Shown: positions 1-9,203, counted from the stretch's first letter. The stretch is 64,000 nucleotides of DNA from Selenomonadaceae bacterium (GCA_017614505.1 JAGABT010000016.1:248001-312000); one strand, 5' to 3'. Made by a program: numbers and translations. The notes: generated from the letters alone by a model not told the origin.

Positions 1-2
1 AG

Positions 3-407
3 GAATGCTACGCCTACGCGACGCTGAGCAATTCGGGCGTGAAGGTTTTGCTTTTCGGCAGCGCACACGGGCGCGGCGAGGCGATCAACAACGCGACCGG
101 CGAAAAAGTTTACCTGCACATGGAGGAAATTTCGGCGGGACTTGGAATTGGCGCCACGGAATACGATCTGATTTTCCTTATCGCGAACAAAGAGGCGTGG
201 GATTCGTTTATCGTCGGGAAAACGAGATTCGGCGCGTCTGCTGAGGCTTCGGCGAGCGACGGCTATGTTGGCGGCACAATCGAGGGCGCGGAGTACGTTG
301 CCAGCGGCATTTGGGTTTACCAGATGACTAAGAAGGGTATTTCGCTTGAGGCGACGCTCAACGGTATCAAAATTCACGCTGACAAGAAACTCAACGGCGG
401 CTACTGA
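3..407 (+). CDS. SYLF/YSC84-type lipid-binding domain protein, 3' part
   Basis: This is the C-terminal end of a gene that begins left of the window; the frame is open from base 3 to the TGA at 405-407. The readable 134 residues are Gly/Ala-rich and follow the SYLF (YSC84) pattern: VKVLLFGSAHGRGEA, a DLIFLIANKEAWDSF core, then GASAEASASD and a closing KGISLEATLNGIKI strand. SYLF domains bind phosphoinositide-type lipids in eukaryotes; bacterial members are usually exported and of unknown role. The signal peptide would lie outside the window. It converges on the chemoreceptor at 577-2370 across a repeat-bearing gap. Confidence 0.75.
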   Translation, partial: ECYAYATLSNSGVKVLLFGSAHGRGEAINNATGEKVYLHMEEISAGLGIGATEYDLIFLIANKEAWDSFIVGKTRFGASAEASASDGYVGGTIEGAEYVASGIWVYQMTKKGISLEATLNGIKIHADKKLNGGY

Positions 408-463
408 TTAAAAATAAATCGGCATTTATCCATGGGCGCCTTCTTTTTATTTGCAAAGACAAA

Positions 464-566
464 AAAAGAGGCCGCCCAAGGACGGGCGGCCGCCCGCGCC
501 ATTCGCTGGACGCGAATGCAGCGGGCTGTTTTCTTTGCTACTTTCTTTTGCACCAAAAGAAAGTAG
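464..566 (+). repeat. Triple-hairpin intergenic repeat, diverged copy D
   Basis: Three consecutive hairpins fill the gap between convergent genes. The first is GCCGCCC (471-477) with GGGCGGC (484-490). The second is ATTCGC (501-506) with GCGAAT (512-517). The third is a perfect 13-bp stem, CTACTTTCTTTTG (538-550) with CAAAAGAAAGTAG (554-566), preceded by TTTTCTTTG. Order and spacing match the copies near 17.9, 32.2 and 43.7 kb, although most of the sequence differs. It may act as a bidirectional terminator or be a dispersed palindromic element; that is inference. Confidence 0.6.
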
Positions 567-576
567 ATACAAAACC

Positions 577-2370
577 TTAAACCTTGAACCTGCCAATAAT
601 ATCCTGCATAGCCTGCGCCATTTCGGCGAGGGAGCGGCTGGCTTCGGCGATTTCGTGCATAGTAGCGGACTGCTGTTCGCCGGACGCGGAGACGGTTTCC
701 GATTCCTTAGCGACTTCGCGGCTCTTGACGTTGATATTTTCGACGGACTGCGTGATAACGTCAGTGCTGGCAGAAAGTTCACCGACGATTTTTTCCATGC
801 GCTCGGAACTCTTGGAAACCTCGGTGACTTTTTCGCTGATAATCTGGAAAGTTCTGCCCGCGTCGTCGACAGCCTCGGCGCCGGTTTTGACGTTGGTAAC
901 GCCTTCCTGCATAGCCTGCACGGCGTCCTGAGATTTTTCCTGAATGGAGCCAATGAGCGTGGAAATTTCCTTCGCGGAACTTTGCGACTGCTCAGCGAGC
1001 TTGCGAACTTCGTCAGCGACGACGGCGAAACCTTTACCGTGTTCACCGGCGCGCGCGGCTTCAATGGCGGCGTTCAGCGCGAGGAGATTTGTCTGGTCGG
1101 CGATAGCAACAATGGCGTCGACGATTTTGCCAATCTTTTCGGATTCTTCGCCGAGCTGAGCGATAACGTCCGCCGAGGCGCTGACGGAAGTTTCAATGCG
1201 CTCCATCTGCGAAATTGCGTTTTTGACAGCCTTGTTTCCGTTATCGGCGGCGACGTTTGTTTCAGCAATTTCTTTGGCGGAGGCGTGCAAAGTCTTGTTG
1301 AAACTTTCCATGTGGCTTTTGAGTTCGTCCGCCTTCGTTGAGGCGTTTTCGACTTCGGTAAACTGTTCGGTGCAGGCGCCGGCGACGTTGACGATTGAAT
1401 CCGCAACCTGATTAATCGCCGTGGTAGACTGGTCGGCGCTGGCGGTGAGCTGCTCACTGGCGGCGGCAACCTGCGCGGCAGAGGTTATGATTTTTTCTAT
1501 CATCTCGTGAACATTATCGCGAAGCGCCACAACTGCGCGCGCCATTACGCCAATTTCGTCCGAACGCTCGGTGTCAGCATTTTTGCCGTTGTCTTTCAAA
1601 CGGAAATCGCCCGTACTCAGAACGTCCAGCACTTCCGTCATACGGCGAATCGGCGCTATCAAATGGTTGGAAAAAGCAGCGGCGGCGATAATCATTATGA
1701 CGGCGATAACTACGGCGAGAATCGTCATTCTGACAAAAATGCTGTGAAGATTTTCGTCGGCTCTTGCCTGAGCTTCAGCGACGCGCGCGTCAATGTAATC
1801 AATCCAGACGCCGGTGCCTACAACCCACTGGTACGGCTCAAAAGCTGCGGTATAACCTCTTTTCGGCAGAGGCTCAGTCTCCCCAGGTTTCGCGAACATA
1901 AAATCAGTGTAACCGCCGCCGGCTTTACGACCGTTCTCAATCAGTTCGCGGATAAAATGCTTGCCGGTCTGGTCGGTAGCGTCGATACGGGATTTGCCTT
2001 CAACGTCGCGTCCTAGCAGTGCAACATTAACGCCTTCGTAGGTGTCAATCCAGAAATAACCGTCGCCGTCCGCGTAGCGCAAATCTCTGACGATAGCCGC
2101 CGCGTCTATCCGCGCCTGCGCCGGTGAAATTATTCCCGCCTTTTCGCGTTCGTAAATCCCCTGTATCGCGCTTAACGCCGTCTGCGTCTGATCCTTCAGT
2201 TCACGCTCGACGTCTGCCGTCAGGATTTGTCGAAATTCTTCTACTTCCTTCTCGCTGTTGGAAATCATCGTCATCGTGACCATTGTGCAGACCACGAACA
2301 TTGTGAAAAACGATGCGGCGATCATCATGATCATGAACTGCGTCTTCATTGACGACCTTGCCTTGTCCAT
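577..2370 (-). CDS. Methyl-accepting chemotaxis protein, single-Cache sensor
   Basis: 597-residue inner-membrane chemoreceptor. TM helix 1 is about residues 13-35. A periplasmic single Cache (sCache_2-like) domain follows to about 205, with [13 protein letters not shown] and [15 protein letters not shown] near its ends. TM helix 2 is about 209-232, then a HAMP linker, then the cytoplasmic signalling coiled coil with the conserved tip ([20 protein letters not shown]) that contacts CheA and CheW. The ligand cannot be told; sCache_2 receptors often sense small organic acids. The start at 2370 has GGGGGAG about 8 nt upstream; an internal ATG (MKTQF) lies 7 codons in. It is transcribed alone, and its 3' end faces the SYLF gene. 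Confidence 0.95.
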   Translation of the reverse strand: MDKARSSMKTQFMIMMIAASFFTMFVVCTMVTMTMISNSEKEVEEFRQILTADVERELKDQTQTALSAIQGIYEREKAGIISPAQARIDAAAIVRDLRYADGDGYFWIDTYEGVNVALLGRDVEGKSRIDATDQTGKHFIRELIENGRKAGGGYTDFMFAKPGETEPLPKRGYTAAFEPYQWVVGTGVWIDYIDARVAEAQARADENLHSIFVRMTILAVVIAVIMIIAAAAFSNHLIAPIRRMTEVLDVLSTGDFRLKDNGKNADTERSDEIGVMARAVVALRDNVHEMIEKIITSAAQVAAASEQLTASADQSTTAINQVADSIVNVAGACTEQFTEVENASTKADELKSHMESFNKTLHASAKEIAETNVAADNGNKAVKNAISQMERIETSVSASADVIAQLGEESEKIGKIVDAIVAIADQTNLLALNAAIEAARAGEHGKGFAVVADEVRKLAEQSQSSAKEISTLIGSIQEKSQDAVQAMQEGVTNVKTGAEAVDDAGRTFQIISEKVTEVSKSSERMEKIVGELSASTDVITQSVENINVKSREVAKESETVSASGEQQSATMHEIAEASRSLAEMAQAMQDIIGRFKV

Positions 2371-2446
2371 AAAAAACTCCCCCTACAAGCTTATTATTTT
2401 TAGAAAATTCGCGTTGACAGAGGAAAGTTCCTGCAGAAAAATTCGC

Positions 2447-3112
2447 TCAGCCGTTGGAAAAATTTTTAATGCTGTTGAGTTCAGCGGCGAGATTTTTTTC
2501 AAGCGCGGCTTCAAGTTCCTTGAGCGTCACGGCGTCGAAGAGGTAGCTGACATGCGGCACGAGCCGGATTTTGGATTCGCCGGTAAAATTTTCGGTGTAG
2601 ACGTTGTAGAAAACGCTGAAGTCGCTGGCGGCGTCGAAGTCGCTGTAGTTCAGCAGAATATAGGAGCCGTTGGTCGTTTTAGCGGGATTGTCCGGCGAAA
2701 TGAACAGTTCAAAGCCTTCAAGATTTTTCGGCAGAGTCTTAGCGTATTCCCAGTCGGCGAAATTTTTTTCAGCCAGCAGCGAGTCGGTAACCGGCGCCGT
2801 CAGATTTTCGATAGCGCTGTCGAGTTCTGCGCGAAGGAGTTCGGTAAAGCGCTTGAAGTCGCCGGTGAAAAATTTCGTGAGGCAAAATTCGTTCAGCCCA
2901 ATCGACACGCGAACTTTGTATTCGGCGGTTTCTTCGTGGAAGTACGCGGTAAGACTGCGGTGGTCTTTCTCGTAGCGGAAATAGTTGAACTTGTCGAGTT
3001 CGTCGTCGAAAATTTTCTTCAGCGCAAAGCCGCGAATGTTGTTGGGCAGGCTGGTAAAAAATTCAGCGCTGGCGGCTTCCTCGGCAATGCGGGTTTTGGT
3101 TTCGGGATTCAA
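2447..3112 (-). CDS. Hypothetical protein, 221 aa
   Basis: I do not recognise this family. It is a soluble, acidic protein without signal peptide or TM segment. The central part (about residues 120-185) is rich in aromatic residues and looks beta-structured, including LEGFELFISPDNP and SYILLNYSDFD; the C-terminus is helical and ends in KNFSNG. The start is TTG (3110-3112) with AAAGG about 12 nt upstream, a rather long spacing, so the start is uncertain. It is divergent from the DJ-1 gene across about 57 bp. GC-rich third positions and an uninterrupted frame support it as real. Confidence 0.7.
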   Translation of the reverse strand: MNPETKTRIAEEAASAEFFTSLPNNIRGFALKKIFDDELDKFNYFRYEKDHRSLTAYFHEETAEYKVRVSIGLNEFCLTKFFTGDFKRFTELLRAELDSAIENLTAPVTDSLLAEKNFADWEYAKTLPKNLEGFELFISPDNPAKTTNGSYILLNYSDFDAASDFSVFYNVYTENFTGESKIRLVPHVSYLFDAVTLKELEAALEKNLAAELNSIKNFSNG

Positions 3113-3142
3113 TTTACAGTTCGACCTTTCGTGTGTTATAAT
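3113..3142 (+). promoter_or_regulatory. Extended -10 promoter for the DJ-1 family gene
   Basis: TTTACA (3113-3118), an 18-bp spacer, then a perfect TATAAT (3137-3142) preceded by TG at 3134-3135, giving TGTTATAAT. The ATG is at 3170 behind GGAGG (3158-3162). The same TGnTAnAAT form recurs at several other promoters in the window. Confidence 0.75.
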
Positions 3143-3169
3143 CTCGGAAAAATTTTTGGAGGTTTTAAC

Positions 3170-3736
3170 ATGAAGAAAGCAGCGATTTTCCTGGCGGACG
3201 GCTTCGAGGAAGGCGAGGCGCTGTTCACGCTTGACATAATCCGGCGCGCGGGCATAACCTGCGATTCGTACTCAATCGGCGGCGAATTTGTAACCAGCAG
3301 CCGGAAAATTACCGTCAAAGCCGACAACCTGCTTGGCGATAAAAATCTGGCGGAATATGACATGGTTATCCTGCCTGGCGGACAGCCTGGCTCCACGAAC
3401 CTTTCCAAAGACGAACGCGTTCTGAAAATCGTCCGCAGCTTTATCGGCGACAAAAACAAATTCGTAGCCGCAATCTGCGCCGCGCCAATGGTACTCAAAG
3501 CCGCCGGCGTCAGCAAGGGCAGGACACTCACTTCCTACCCAGGCGAAAACTTTACCGAAATGTTCAGCGACGCCAACTACGTCGAAGATGAACTCGTCGT
3601 GCAGGACGGCAATCTGATAACCAGCCGCGCCGCCGCTACCTGCCTGCCTTTCGCCTACAAAATTATCGACGCGCTCGGCGGAGATTCTGAGCCAATCAAA
3701 AAATCCATGCTCTACGATAAACTTACCGGCAAGTAA
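3170..3736 (+). CDS. DJ-1/PfpI family protein (YajL-like)
   Basis: 188-residue single-domain DJ-1 superfamily protein of the usual length. The N-terminus is MKKAAIFLADGFEEGEAL, with the conserved glutamate next to the active site. The nucleophile elbow AAICAAP carries the reactive cysteine at about residue 105, and ITSRAAAT follows. Known relatives (YajL, YhbO, DJ-1) act in glyoxal/methylglyoxal handling or as redox-sensing chaperones; the exact activity here is unknown. The reading frame is open far upstream, but the ATG at 3170 has GGAGG 7 nt before it and a promoter at 3113-3142. It stands alone and ends at a bidirectional terminator. Confidence 0.92.
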   Translation: MKKAAIFLADGFEEGEALFTLDIIRRAGITCDSYSIGGEFVTSSRKITVKADNLLGDKNLAEYDMVILPGGQPGSTNLSKDERVLKIVRSFIGDKNKFVAAICAAPMVLKAAGVSKGRTLTSYPGENFTEMFSDANYVEDELVVQDGNLITSRAAATCLPFAYKIIDALGGDSEPIKKSMLYDKLTGK

Positions 3737-3741
3737 AATCC

Positions 3742-3780
3742 AACCGCCGCAAGTTCAACTTGAACTGCGGTTTATTTTTT
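3742..3780. terminator. Bidirectional intrinsic terminator
   Basis: Inverted repeat built on CCGCAAGTTCAA / TTGAACTGCGG (3747-3770), followed on the plus strand by TTTATTTTTTT and on the minus strand by an A/T-rich flank. It sits between the convergent DJ-1 gene and the PP2C phosphatase, so it probably serves both. Confidence 0.75.
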
Positions 3781-5931
3781 TGCCGTCAGCCTCAGCGCCA
3801 GCATCGTTATATCGTCGGACTGTTCCGCCGCGCCAACGTGCTTTGCTACGTCCGTGCGAAGTGCCGCCAGCAAATCTTCAAGCGGCGCCGCGCAGTCTGT
3901 ACCGTTCATGAACTCCAGCAGCCGCTCCGACGTGTATTCCTCATGCGCCTCGTTCATCGCCTCGTTCACGCCGTCGCTGTATGCGAAAATCAAATCGCCG
4001 TGCTCCAGATTTATTTCCTGCTGCCTGAACGGCACATCTTCCATTCCCGCGACCACAAAATTTTTCTTCACGTTCAAAAACTCACAGCGATTTTCCGCGC
4101 GCCGGTAAATTACCGGCGGATTGTGTCCACCGTTCACGTAGACGAATCTGCCCGTGGAAATTTCCAGCACGCCGAAAAATACCGTCACGAACATCATTTC
4201 ATCGTTGCCCTGACAAAGCTGGTTATTCGTCCGGCTCATAACTTCGGCGTAGTTGTCCGGCTCGGCGGCGAACATCGCAAAATTTTTCAGCACCGTCTTT
4301 GAAATGACCATGAACAGCGACGCCGGTATTCCCTTACCAGAAACGTCCGCCACGGTTATCGCCAGATGATTATCGTCCAGCAGGTAGAAATCGTAGAAAT
4401 CGCCGCCGACTTCTCTGGCTGGGTACGTCACGGCGTCAAGCTCGAAGCGGTCTTTGCAAACTTCCGCCGGAAAATTTTTCGGCAGCATTCCCGCCTGAAT
4501 ACCCGTCGCAACGTTCAGCTCAGTTTCAATGCGCTCCTTTTCAGCTGTAACGGCGGCAAGATTTTGCATTTGCTTTTTCAGCTCGTCCGTCATGGCGTTA
4601 AAGCAGGTTGCCAGATGCTCAATCTCGTCGTCGGTTTTTATGTTCAGCTTGCTGTCCAGGTTGCCCTGCGCGATATGTTTCACGCCCTCGGTGAGTTCCG
4701 TTATCGGCTTTGAGAATTTCCGCGACATCCATAAGCCCAGCGCGAGCATGAAGACAAACAACAGCGCCAGTATCGGGCGCGCCATTTCCTGCATGTGCGC
4801 AAGGAACGGCTCAAGCCTTTTGTTAAATTCGTTCAGCTGCCACGACAAAATCTGCCGCATGTTGACGAAGGGCTGGTTGACTTCCTCCGCCGCTATCAGC
4901 GTGCCGAAACTCCAGCCAATCGTCGGTATTGGCGCGAACGCCAGATAATATTCCTCGCCGTCCAGAATTACCGGCATAACGCCATTTTCGCCCGCCGTCA
5001 TTTTTCCGGCTGCCTCGGCTATTGTTTTTTCCGCAGATTCGCGCAGGTCTTCCTGATTGACGCTCACCGACAATTCGCCTTCGTACCGCGAAGAAAACAA
5101 AACTGCGCCCTTGCTGTCCAGCACGAAATTAAAATTCGTTTCGCCCATCGACACACTTTCCATCATATGCTGGAATGTGTCAAGACTGCTGCCGACGCCT
5201 ACTACGCCCGCAAATCCATTCGCGTCGTAGTACGGCATCGCCCCGTCTATCACAAGGTAGCCCTGCATGTCAAAATAAAAATCCGTGAAGATAAAATCGC
5301 CAGCCGCCTTCGTCTGCTTGTACCATGGACGCTCGCGCGGGTCGAAAGTTTCCAGAAATTCTTCCGTGAAATTCACGTATTCTTCCTCGCCGGAATAAGT
5401 ATCGACGCAGATAATGTAGCCGTTTTTGGAGCCGACATAATACGACGCCTGCGCGCCTTCGCCCAGATTCGCCGTCGACATCAAATCTTCCGCAATGTTC
5501 GACGCCAGCCGGTATTCCGCTTCAATTTCCGGCGTCATGGCGATTTTCGGATTGTAGAAAACATACGGCGTATTTACTGGAACCTGCCCGTCCACGCTCG
5601 GATTCAGCAGGTCGCGCGGCTGATAATCTTCCGCGTGCGTCAGAATATCCGTCATCTTGAACGACAGCCGCTCCACGTCCGAGCGGTAATACTGCATTGC
5701 CAAATCTATCACATACGCCTTGACCCGCGCCATGCTGGCAAGCCGCTTTGTGGATTCTTCCTGCGCTATCGTCTCAAGATTTTTCACGGCGAACTCTTTT
5801 ACACTTTCCTGCCAGTCGCCCATAATTCCGCGCAGCGCCGTTATTCCCAGAACCGAAATCAGAAAAAGCGCCAGCACCGTCACTAAAACCGACGCCGCCG
5901 CAAGGAGCATAACCCTCCGCCTTATATTCAA
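3772..5931 (-). CDS. PP2C/SpoIIE-type serine phosphatase with dCache sensor and HAMP
   Basis: 719-residue membrane-bound signal-output phosphatase. TM1 is about residues 8-33. A large periplasmic double-Cache-like sensor follows, with RERPWYKQTK and YYDANGFAGVVGVG. TM2 is about 375-400 (ALLFVFMLALGLWM), then HAMP, a short coiled coil, and a C-terminal SpoIIE/PP2C domain from about 470. Metal-binding motifs are intact: REVGGDFYDFY, VADVSGKGIPAS, AYSDGVNEAMN and QSDDITMLAL. RsbU-type enzymes of this kind usually dephosphorylate an anti-anti-sigma factor; no STAS partner lies nearby. TTG start at 5929-5931; an ATG seven codons later is the alternative. The gene begins 3 bp after a close paralogue. 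Confidence 0.93.
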   Translation of the reverse strand: MNIRRRVMLLAAASVLVTVLALFLISVLGITALRGIMGDWQESVKEFAVKNLETIAQEESTKRLASMARVKAYVIDLAMQYYRSDVERLSFKMTDILTHAEDYQPRDLLNPSVDGQVPVNTPYVFYNPKIAMTPEIEAEYRLASNIAEDLMSTANLGEGAQASYYVGSKNGYIICVDTYSGEEEYVNFTEEFLETFDPRERPWYKQTKAAGDFIFTDFYFDMQGYLVIDGAMPYYDANGFAGVVGVGSSLDTFQHMMESVSMGETNFNFVLDSKGAVLFSSRYEGELSVSVNQEDLRESAEKTIAEAAGKMTAGENGVMPVILDGEEYYLAFAPIPTIGWSFGTLIAAEEVNQPFVNMRQILSWQLNEFNKRLEPFLAHMQEMARPILALLFVFMLALGLWMSRKFSKPITELTEGVKHIAQGNLDSKLNIKTDDEIEHLATCFNAMTDELKKQMQNLAAVTAEKERIETELNVATGIQAGMLPKNFPAEVCKDRFELDAVTYPAREVGGDFYDFYLLDDNHLAITVADVSGKGIPASLFMVISKTVLKNFAMFAAEPDNYAEVMSRTNNQLCQGNDEMMFVTVFFGVLEISTGRFVYVNGGHNPPVIYRRAENRCEFLNVKKNFVVAGMEDVPFRQQEINLEHGDLIFAYSDGVNEAMNEAHEEYTSERLLEFMNGTDCAAPLEDLLAALRTDVAKHVGAAEQSDDITMLALRLTAKK

Positions 5932-5934
5932 CTT

Positions 5935-8112
5935 CTACGCCCCCCGCACTTTTAATGTCAGCATTGTTATATCGTCGGACTGCTCCGCCGCGCCCGCATG
6001 CGCACGTACCGCCGCCAGCACCGCCTCGATTGTTTCCTTCGGACTGGCTTCCAGCGGCTGCCCGTTCAACGCCTCCTGCAAGGCTTTTTCGCCGAAAAGT
6101 TCATGCGCCTCGTTCATTGCCTCGGTTACGCCGTCCGTGTACAGGAAAATCTCGTCGCCCGCCTCCAGCGTTATGCTTTTCTGCGCGAAGTTCAAATCCT
6201 CTATCACGCCCAGCGGCGGACTCTTTTTTACCGCTGTCAGATATTCAAACGCGCCGGTCTTGCTGTGTCGCACCAGCGGCGGATTGTGTCCCGCGTTCAC
6301 GTAATAGAATTTCCCTGTCGAAATTTCCAGCACGCCGAAAAATACCGTCACGAACATCATTTCCTCGTTGCTCTGACAAAGCCGGTTATTCGCGCAGGAT
6401 ACCGTGCCCGCAAAATCTTCCGAGCCGCGTGACATCATCGCAAAGTTTTTCAGCAGCGTCTTGGAAATTACCATGAACAGCGCCGCCGGTACACTCTTGC
6501 CCGACACGTCCGCTATCGTCACAACCAGATGATCGCTGTCAATTAAATAAAAATCGTAGAAATCGCCGCCGACTTCCTTCGCCGCATTCATCGTCGCGTA
6601 AATATCGAACTCGTTGCGCTCTGGGAAGGCTGGGAAGACGTTCGGCAGCATGGAATGCTGAATATTCGTCGCAACGTTAAGCTCCGTCGCTGTACGTTCG
6701 CGCTCAGACGTTACCTCCGCAATATTTTTCATCTGCGTCTTGAGTTCAACTATCATATCGTTGAAACTGTCCGCCAGCAGCTCAATTTCATCGCCGGTCT
6801 TAACCTCCAGTTTCCGCTCAAGGTTGCCGCTGGCAATGTCACGCACGCCGTCCGCCAGTTCCATAATCGGCTGTGAAAATCTTTTTGCGACCTTAGACGC
6901 GCCGCGCGTCAGCAGCCAGAAAATCAGCACGAAAAATCCTCCCGCCGCTACTACCGCCAGCAGAAAATCCATCGCCATCGCATGTTTCGAGCGGGCTATC
7001 TGCGCGTCCCCGCGTTCCCGCGCCCGCAGTGCCGGCAGCGACGCCTTGTCTTCCTCTATCAGCGTTCCGAAACTCCAGCCCACCGTCTTTATCGGCGCGT
7101 ACGCCAGATAATATTCCTTCCCGCCAAATATCAGCTCGATAAATCCTTCCTCGCCTGCCGTCATCTTCTTAACCGCCGCCGCCAGTGCCGGTTCCTCTCG
7201 ATTTTTCCGCAAATCTACATTTATATCAATGGCGCTCAAAATTCCTTCCTTCTGCGTCGACGACAGAATTTCGCCGTCCGCTCCAATTATAAAACTGATT
7301 TCGTCCTCTATGAACGCATTTTCCGCAACTATCTTGTGAATGTTTCGAAGCTCCACGTCCAGCCCCACTACGCCCGCCAGCCCGTTCGCGTCGTAGTACG
7401 GCATTGCGCACGAAAAACACGGCGTGTTCACCGTCGACAGATATATTTCCGTGAACGCCGGCTCCTCATTTGCTCTGCCCAGCCTGTACCAGCTCCGCAT
7501 TCGCGAATCGTAGCTGTGCCGCTGCGTTGCCTGACACAGCCGCGCCAGCTGCCCTTCATAATCCTTATGCTCTATTCGTATCGTGTAGCCCGTCTCCGAC
7601 CCGATAAATATCGCCGGATAATCGCTGTACTTTTTCATCATAAAATCCAGGTCGTCGGCTATGTTCGACGCAATTTCTATTTCGTATTCCAAGCCCGCGT
7701 CCACGCCACGCTCTGCCAGTTCCGGCGCAAAGTGTACGTACGGCGTTCCCACTGGAACATCTTCGTACAGCGCGTTCGGCAGTTTCCGCGGCGCGTGTTC
7801 AGCCGGCGCCCGCAAAAGTTCCGTCAGCATGAACGATAGATGCTCTACGTCTTCCTGTATCGAGCTCGCTTCGTAGTCTATCAGCCCCGCACGCAAATAC
7901 GTTGCCTCTATCAGCCGCTCTTCCTCTTCGCCTCGCGTGAAATTTTCCGCCTGCGCTGTCAGACTCCTACCCAGCGCCACTCCCCAATCGCTCAGCACTT
8001 CCCATAGCCTCAGCGCGCCCAAGGCTCCCAGCACTCCGAACAGCACAAATCCCAGCACGCTCCCTGAAAGTACCAGCAGCCGCATTTTCTGCCTTATGTC
8101 AAATTTTCTCAT
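5935..8112 (-). CDS. PP2C/SpoIIE-type serine phosphatase with dCache sensor and HAMP (paralogue)
   Basis: 725 residues, same architecture as the next gene (3772-5931) and clearly paralogous: TM1 about 11-33, periplasmic dCache-like sensor (RMRSWYRLGRA, YYDANGLAGVVGLD), TM2 about 390-412, HAMP, then SpoIIE/PP2C with KEVGGDFYDFY, VADVSGKSVPAA, YTDGVTEAMNEA and QSDDITMLTL. The phosphatase halves are much more alike than the sensors, as expected after duplication followed by sensor divergence. It follows the methyltransferase gene by 23 bp, so the two phosphatases are probably the last genes of the minus-strand run that begins at sbcD. Confidence 0.93.
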   Translation of the reverse strand: MRKFDIRQKMRLLVLSGSVLGFVLFGVLGALGALRLWEVLSDWGVALGRSLTAQAENFTRGEEEERLIEATYLRAGLIDYEASSIQEDVEHLSFMLTELLRAPAEHAPRKLPNALYEDVPVGTPYVHFAPELAERGVDAGLEYEIEIASNIADDLDFMMKKYSDYPAIFIGSETGYTIRIEHKDYEGQLARLCQATQRHSYDSRMRSWYRLGRANEEPAFTEIYLSTVNTPCFSCAMPYYDANGLAGVVGLDVELRNIHKIVAENAFIEDEISFIIGADGEILSSTQKEGILSAIDINVDLRKNREEPALAAAVKKMTAGEEGFIELIFGGKEYYLAYAPIKTVGWSFGTLIEEDKASLPALRARERGDAQIARSKHAMAMDFLLAVVAAGGFFVLIFWLLTRGASKVAKRFSQPIMELADGVRDIASGNLERKLEVKTGDEIELLADSFNDMIVELKTQMKNIAEVTSERERTATELNVATNIQHSMLPNVFPAFPERNEFDIYATMNAAKEVGGDFYDFYLIDSDHLVVTIADVSGKSVPAALFMVISKTLLKNFAMMSRGSEDFAGTVSCANNRLCQSNEEMMFVTVFFGVLEISTGKFYYVNAGHNPPLVRHSKTGAFEYLTAVKKSPPLGVIEDLNFAQKSITLEAGDEIFLYTDGVTEAMNEAHELFGEKALQEALNGQPLEASPKETIEAVLAAVRAHAGAAEQSDDITMLTLKVRGA

Positions 8113-8135
8113 TGTTCGATACCCTGCCGCCGTTG

Positions 8136-9191
8136 TTAGTTGTTTGTTGGACGCCGCCGAATGAACAGCCGCTTGTATGTACTTTTTCCGCCAATCAATC
8201 CATTCCAGTCCGTGCCGTCTTTATGATAGCCGCAGTCGCCGTATTGATACGTACAGCCGAGAATTTCAAACTGCTCTGGATTGTACTTGTCTAAGAAAGT
8301 TATCGGCACGCCCATGACGCCGAAATAATCTTTCGGGATTCGCGCAGTCTTTGAAACTTCAATCGCGTCGTAGTTATCGTACCGCGGATATTCCTCCGGC
8401 GAATATTCAAAGTCCAGCAAAAGTTCTTCCTTGTGCTTGCGCAGCGGAATATTCGTGTACCACGTCACGCCGGAATTTCTAATCAGACCTTCGCGGTGGT
8501 CACTGGCAACAGCATAATCTTCATATGGCGCGCTGAAAAATCCGACGGCGTTTTTAAAACCGTAGCCGAGGTGAATTTTATTTTCTTTAATTAGCGGGAA
8601 AATTTCCTTGTAGGTTATGGCGTTCTGGTGACCGATAATGGCGAATTTTTTCCGATAGTCCATGAGCTGGGCGACGTATTCACGAAACAGGCTGAACGGC
8701 GGGTTGGTAACTACCACGTCCGCCTCGCGGAGAAGTTCAATGCATTCAGCGGAGCGAAAATCGCCGTTGCCCTTGAGGCGTTCCCAGCAGCCGCCGTGAT
8801 TCAGAATGTAATGCCTGATGTCGTCAAGGTCTTCGCGCCCGTCGCCGTTCCAGTCGAAAAGCTCAGGGATAACGATTTTGTAGGCGTGCTGGTTGCGGTG
8901 TTCATGAATGTTGACGCCGCCGGTATCAAAGTTGAGTTCGGTCTGAACGATAGGACTGCCAGCGTAGCAGGTGACGATAAGTTTTTTGAGTTCAAGAGCG
9001 TTGAAGTTCATGGCGAAATACTTGAAGAACTCGCTCTCGTAGGGGTCGTCGCAGTTGCAGAGGATAGTTTTGCCGCGGAAAAATTCGCGGTAGTCGTCGT
9101 GATTGAGTTCGTTTTCGATGTCTTCAATCTGGGTGTAAAATTCGTCTTTCTTAGCGCGAGCAGCGTCGTTTAGATTTTTATTTTTAGCCAT
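8136..9191 (-). CDS. EcoRI-family adenine-specific DNA methyltransferase
   Basis: 351-residue protein of the EcoRI methylase family. It has the amino-MTase catalytic motif IV as NPPF in VVVTNPPFSLFREY (about residues 160-172). ILCNCDDPYESEFFKYFA near residue 45 and the EFYTQ N-terminus are typical of the family. Such enzymes methylate N6 of adenine, classically in GAATTC. No EcoRI-like endonuclease is adjacent, so this is an orphan or serves a nuclease elsewhere. ATG start at 9189-9191 with AGGAG upstream. It lies 12 bp after the adaptor gene and 23 bp before the phosphatase pair, an odd operon position for a modification enzyme. Confidence 0.92.
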   Translation of the reverse strand: MAKNKNLNDAARAKKDEFYTQIEDIENELNHDDYREFFRGKTILCNCDDPYESEFFKYFAMNFNALELKKLIVTCYAGSPIVQTELNFDTGGVNIHEHRNQHAYKIVIPELFDWNGDGREDLDDIRHYILNHGGCWERLKGNGDFRSAECIELLREADVVVTNPPFSLFREYVAQLMDYRKKFAIIGHQNAITYKEIFPLIKENKIHLGYGFKNAVGFFSAPYEDYAVASDHREGLIRNSGVTWYTNIPLRKHKEELLLDFEYSPEEYPRYDNYDAIEVSKTARIPKDYFGVMGVPITFLDKYNPEQFEILGCTYQYGDCGYHKDGTDWNGLIGGKSTYKRLFIRRRPTNN

Positions 9192-9203
9192 GTTTAAACT
9201 CCT

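Noticed and set aside
451-1341. Long plus-strand ORF opposite the chemoreceptor gene
   Set aside because: It is a mirror of the 577-2370 gene; its product is low-complexity Phe/Gly/Asp without motifs, as expected from antisense reading of GC-rich third positions.
4795-5886. 363-codon plus-strand ORF opposite the PP2C gene
   Set aside because: Arg/His/Phe-rich antisense reading without motifs or SD; the minus-strand gene has full domain evidence. The same applies to 6982-7839, 59158-60009 (minus) and 54540-55271 (minus).
8136-9191. Mobile restriction island or prophage
   Set aside because: No integrase, transposase, att-like repeats or nuclease gene; flanking genes are ordinary and base composition looks the same.
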